The translations under genes and the position numbers were made by a program. The notes under the pieces were generated by a model. The model made no database searches and was not told the DNA's origin. It saw only the letters and a list, made by a program, of their open reading frames with translations. A DNA stretch of 23,805 nt. Origin: an uncultured Oscillospiraceae bacterium (lineage in GTDB: Bacteria; Bacillota; Clostridia; Oscillospirales; Oscillospiraceae). Location: NCBI GenBank assembly GCA_910588625.1, contig CAJUQN010000038.1, forward strand, positions 1-23,805, read 5' to 3'. Shown one piece after another: positions 22,018-23,805 of the stretch. Position 1 is the first letter of the stretch, and each line of letters begins with the position of its first letter.

Positions 22018-22959
22018 ATGCCAGATATGAACTTACCAAACTATTTTTATGGCGACGAGGCGATGCAGTTTACCTACTTCCGCATCCCCTGCCAGCTTAT
22101 CACCCACCCCCGATTTAAGCACCTGTCCACAGACTCCAAACTGCTCTATGGGATGCTGCTTGACCGTATGAGCCTGTCCATCAAAAATGAGTGGTACGAT
22201 GATACCGGGCGCGTCTACATCTACTACACCGTGGACGAGATATGCAGCAGCCTGAACTGTGGGCGGGACAAAGCCATGAAGCTGCTGGCCGAACTGGACA
22301 CTGGCAAGGGTGTCGGCCTGATTGAGCGGAAGAAGCAGGGCCAGGGAAAGCCCACCCGGATATATGTCAAGCGTTTCACCACACAGGAGCTGCCGCCCCA
22401 GCCTGAGAAGAAGCCGGAGCCTCCTGCGCCACCTCCAGCCGTCGATTTTGACGACGTGCAGAAGTCGGCTTTTCCGACCCCAAGAGGTCGAGATTTTCAA
22501 CGTGCAGAGGTCGCGGAAACCGACCCTAATCAAACTAAAAGAAATCAAATTGATTTCATCCAGCCTGATCCATCCATCTATCCCCCAGCCCCCAGCGGGC
22601 GGCAAATGGGGATTGATCGATGCGAAGTGAGAGAAGAAGTCAAAGAAAATATCGAATATGAGCATTTACGGCAGGAGCTTCCCTATGATGACGTGGAAAG
22701 CCTGTTGGAGCTGATTGTGGACGTGTTGAGCAGTACGGCCTCCACCATGCGGATCGGCGGTGAAGTCTTACCTGCGGATGCTGTCAAGCAGCGTTTCCGT
22801 CAGCTTGACAGCGAACATATCAAGTACATCATCGATTCTCTGCGGCAGACCACCACAAAAATCAATAATATCCGGGCCTATCTGTTGACGGCGCTTTACA
22901 ACGCGCCTATCACGATAGGCCCTTACTATTCCGCCGCTGTGCGGCACGATTTTGGATAA
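22018..22959 (+). CDS. Replication initiator RepA (integrative element type)
   Basis: The 313-aa protein has the RepA_N domain at about residues 1-125 (FTYFRIPCQLITHPRFKHLS, LLYGMLLDRMSLSIKNEWYD, YYTVDEICSSLNCGRDKAMK, a winged-helix region), a Pro-rich linker with basic and acidic parts (130-205) and a C-terminal helical DUF6017-like part (ESLLELIVDVLSS, FRQLDSEHIKYIIDSL, NIRAYLLTALYNAP). This architecture is known from Tn1549/CTn-type integrative conjugative elements and low-GC plasmids. RepA_N binds origin DNA and helps start replication of the excised circle. AAAGGAGA (about 22000-22007) precedes ATG 22018. In complete elements an ATPase and conjugation genes follow; here a transposase remnant comes next, so this is an orphan piece of an element. 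Confidence 0.88.
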   Translation: MPDMNLPNYFYGDEAMQFTYFRIPCQLITHPRFKHLSTDSKLLYGMLLDRMSLSIKNEWYDDTGRVYIYYTVDEICSSLNCGRDKAMKLLAELDTGKGVGLIERKKQGQGKPTRIYVKRFTTQELPPQPEKKPEPPAPPPAVDFDDVQKSAFPTPRGRDFQRAEVAETDPNQTKRNQIDFIQPDPSIYPPAPSGRQMGIDRCEVREEVKENIEYEHLRQELPYDDVESLLELIVDVLSSTASTMRIGGEVLPADAVKQRFRQLDSEHIKYIIDSLRQTTTKINNIRAYLLTALYNAPITIGPYYSAAVRHDFG

Positions 22960-23063
22960 TGCGTCTCACGGTGACCAATGTCATTAAGTTGGGAATAGTA
23001 GTAAAATAAAGTCAAAAAAGATGTACAAGGGGGTTGACAAACGAGAAAAATGTGCGGCGAAGC

Positions 23064-23089
23064 CCTAAAAAGTGAAATTGCTTTTTAGG
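23064..23089 (+). promoter_or_regulatory. Hairpin over the transposase ribosome site
   Basis: CCTAAAAAG (23064-23072) pairs with CTTTTTAGG (23081-23089). The right arm includes the start of the AGGAGG ribosome site (23086-23091) of the transposase at 23102, a common way to keep insertion-sequence translation low. Confidence 0.5.
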
Positions 23090-23101
23090 AGGGGGCCGCA
23101 G

Positions 23102-23552
23102 ATGAAATACACGCCGAAGCTTTTGCGGGGGATGCTGCACCTGTTGATCCGGAAAATGGGGGAACATCCCGAAAACTATGTCAGATGCCCGGGCCGGGAC
23201 TTCACCCGACCCCGGACACTGACCTTTGAAACAGTCGTGTCGTTGCTGCTGACTATGAGCGAAAACAGCATCGGGAAGGTGCTCATCGGACGGTTTCAAA
23301 ACAGCGAAAAAACACCGTCGGCCTCGGCATTTGTCCAGCAGCGGCAGAAGCTGCTGCCCGCGGCGCTGGAGACGCTGTTCCACCGCTTCACGGCCCTGCT
23401 GCGCCCTGAGAAAACCTTCCGTGGCTATCGTCTGCTGGCGGTGGATGGGTCGTCGCTGAAATCCGCCGCCTACCCGGAGGATCCGGCCTCCTACCGATCC
23501 GGTACGCCCAGCCAGCATGGCTGGAACCTCTGGCATATGAACGCGCTTGCCG
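23102..23552 (+). pseudogene. Truncated IS4-family transposase
   Basis: AGGAGG and ATG 23102 start an IS4-type transposase. About 150 residues match: MKYTPKLLRGMLHLLIRKMG, DFTRPRTLTFETVVSLLLTM, FQNSEKTPSASAFVQQRQKL, then RGYRLLAVDGSSL with the first catalytic Asp (D115) and QHGWNLWHMNALA. After about 23552 the sequence turns into a Phe/Ala/Gly-rich run that does not fit the family. The second Asp and the Glu of the DDE triad, about 250 residues, are gone. The junction suggests a deletion or fusion to foreign DNA. Confidence 0.82.
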
Positions 23553-23724
23553 GCTTCTGGGGCTGGGGCGCTTTCTCCGCCTTTGCTGCCTTTCCAGCCG
23601 GTGAAGGTTTCTCCGCTTTCGTGGCTGAGGCCGTTTTCTGCCCCGCCTTTTCCTTCTTTGCCGTGGGTTCCTTCTTCGGGGGAGCAGCCGCCTTCTCCTT
23701 TGCCTCTTTGGGTGTCAACGCCAA
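23547..23724 (-). other. Lys/Ala/Pro-rich coding-like stretch on the minus strand
   Basis: Downstream of the transposase break the minus strand encodes a low-complexity run (LALTPKEAKEKAAAPPKKEP, then TAKKEKAGQKTASATKAEKP and SPAGKAAKAEKAPQPQKPAS). It stops resembling a protein at the transposase junction. Such Lys/Ala/Pro tails occur in histone-like proteins and in linkers of mobile-element proteins. The first possible start is TTG 23724 with no ribosome site, and the same frame is open upstream without a Met. It is probably a piece of a gene cut by the rearrangement; identity unknown. Confidence 0.35.
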
Positions 23725-23805
23725 TCTGAAATTGTAAGAAAACGCCGAACAAATTTGAGGCTTCGGTAGAAAGAGTGGTCGGGTCAGCGGTTAGGGAGAG
23801 TGGGA

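Noticed and set aside
1..23805. CRISPR arrays, tRNA or rRNA genes
   Set aside because: No regularly spaced repeats, cloverleaf-like or rRNA-like sequences were seen on reading either strand.

Overview
The window looks like a chromosomal segment of a GC-rich, spore-forming gut-type Firmicute, most likely Oscillospiraceae (Flavonifractor/Lawsonibacter-like). This is inferred from SpoVAC and SpoIIP, S-layer-homology and bactofilin proteins, the VanRS-like two-component pair, consensus sigma-A promoters and a Tn1549-type replication initiator. No tRNA, rRNA or CRISPR array was seen.

Layout. 1-830: a decayed ISAs1-type transposase. 895-3470: an exported phosphodiester glycosidase with three SLH repeats, with its own promoter and terminator. 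3520-4003: a lone spoVAC. 4035-5594: a promoter, a 34-codon ORF, then pyrE and radC. 5595-6056: a terminator and a minus-strand gene remnant. 6057-9072: a 977-aa protein whose two ends resemble flagellin and whose middle is a beta-rich, glycine-rich cell-surface-like region; this is the most unusual gene here. 9202-10069: decayed genes. 10071-11642: two hypothetical genes, the second bracketed by an inverted pair of about 45-bp repeats, each followed by a hairpin. 11986-13410: a MATE exporter. 13560-16618: an OmpR-type regulator and histidine kinase. 16658-17821 (minus): spoIIP. 17885-19629: an operon of AbrB-like regulator, ABC ATPase and ABC-2 permease with a perfect sigma-A promoter. 19681-20282: bactofilin. 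20300-21827 (minus): gdhA with an operator-like upstream region. 22018-23805: an orphan RepA gene of an integrative element next to a truncated IS4-type transposase.

How genes work together. The clearest functional units are the AbrB/ABC operon (regulator plus exporter), the response regulator/kinase pair (coupled by an ATGA overlap) and the pyrE unit (small ORF coupled to pyrE by an ATGA overlap, radC just downstream). Most other genes are single transcription units bounded by good hairpin terminators. Transposase remnants lie at both ends of the window, and the middle (5.7 kb and 9.2-10.1 kb) contains decayed genes, so the segment has undergone insertion and loss.
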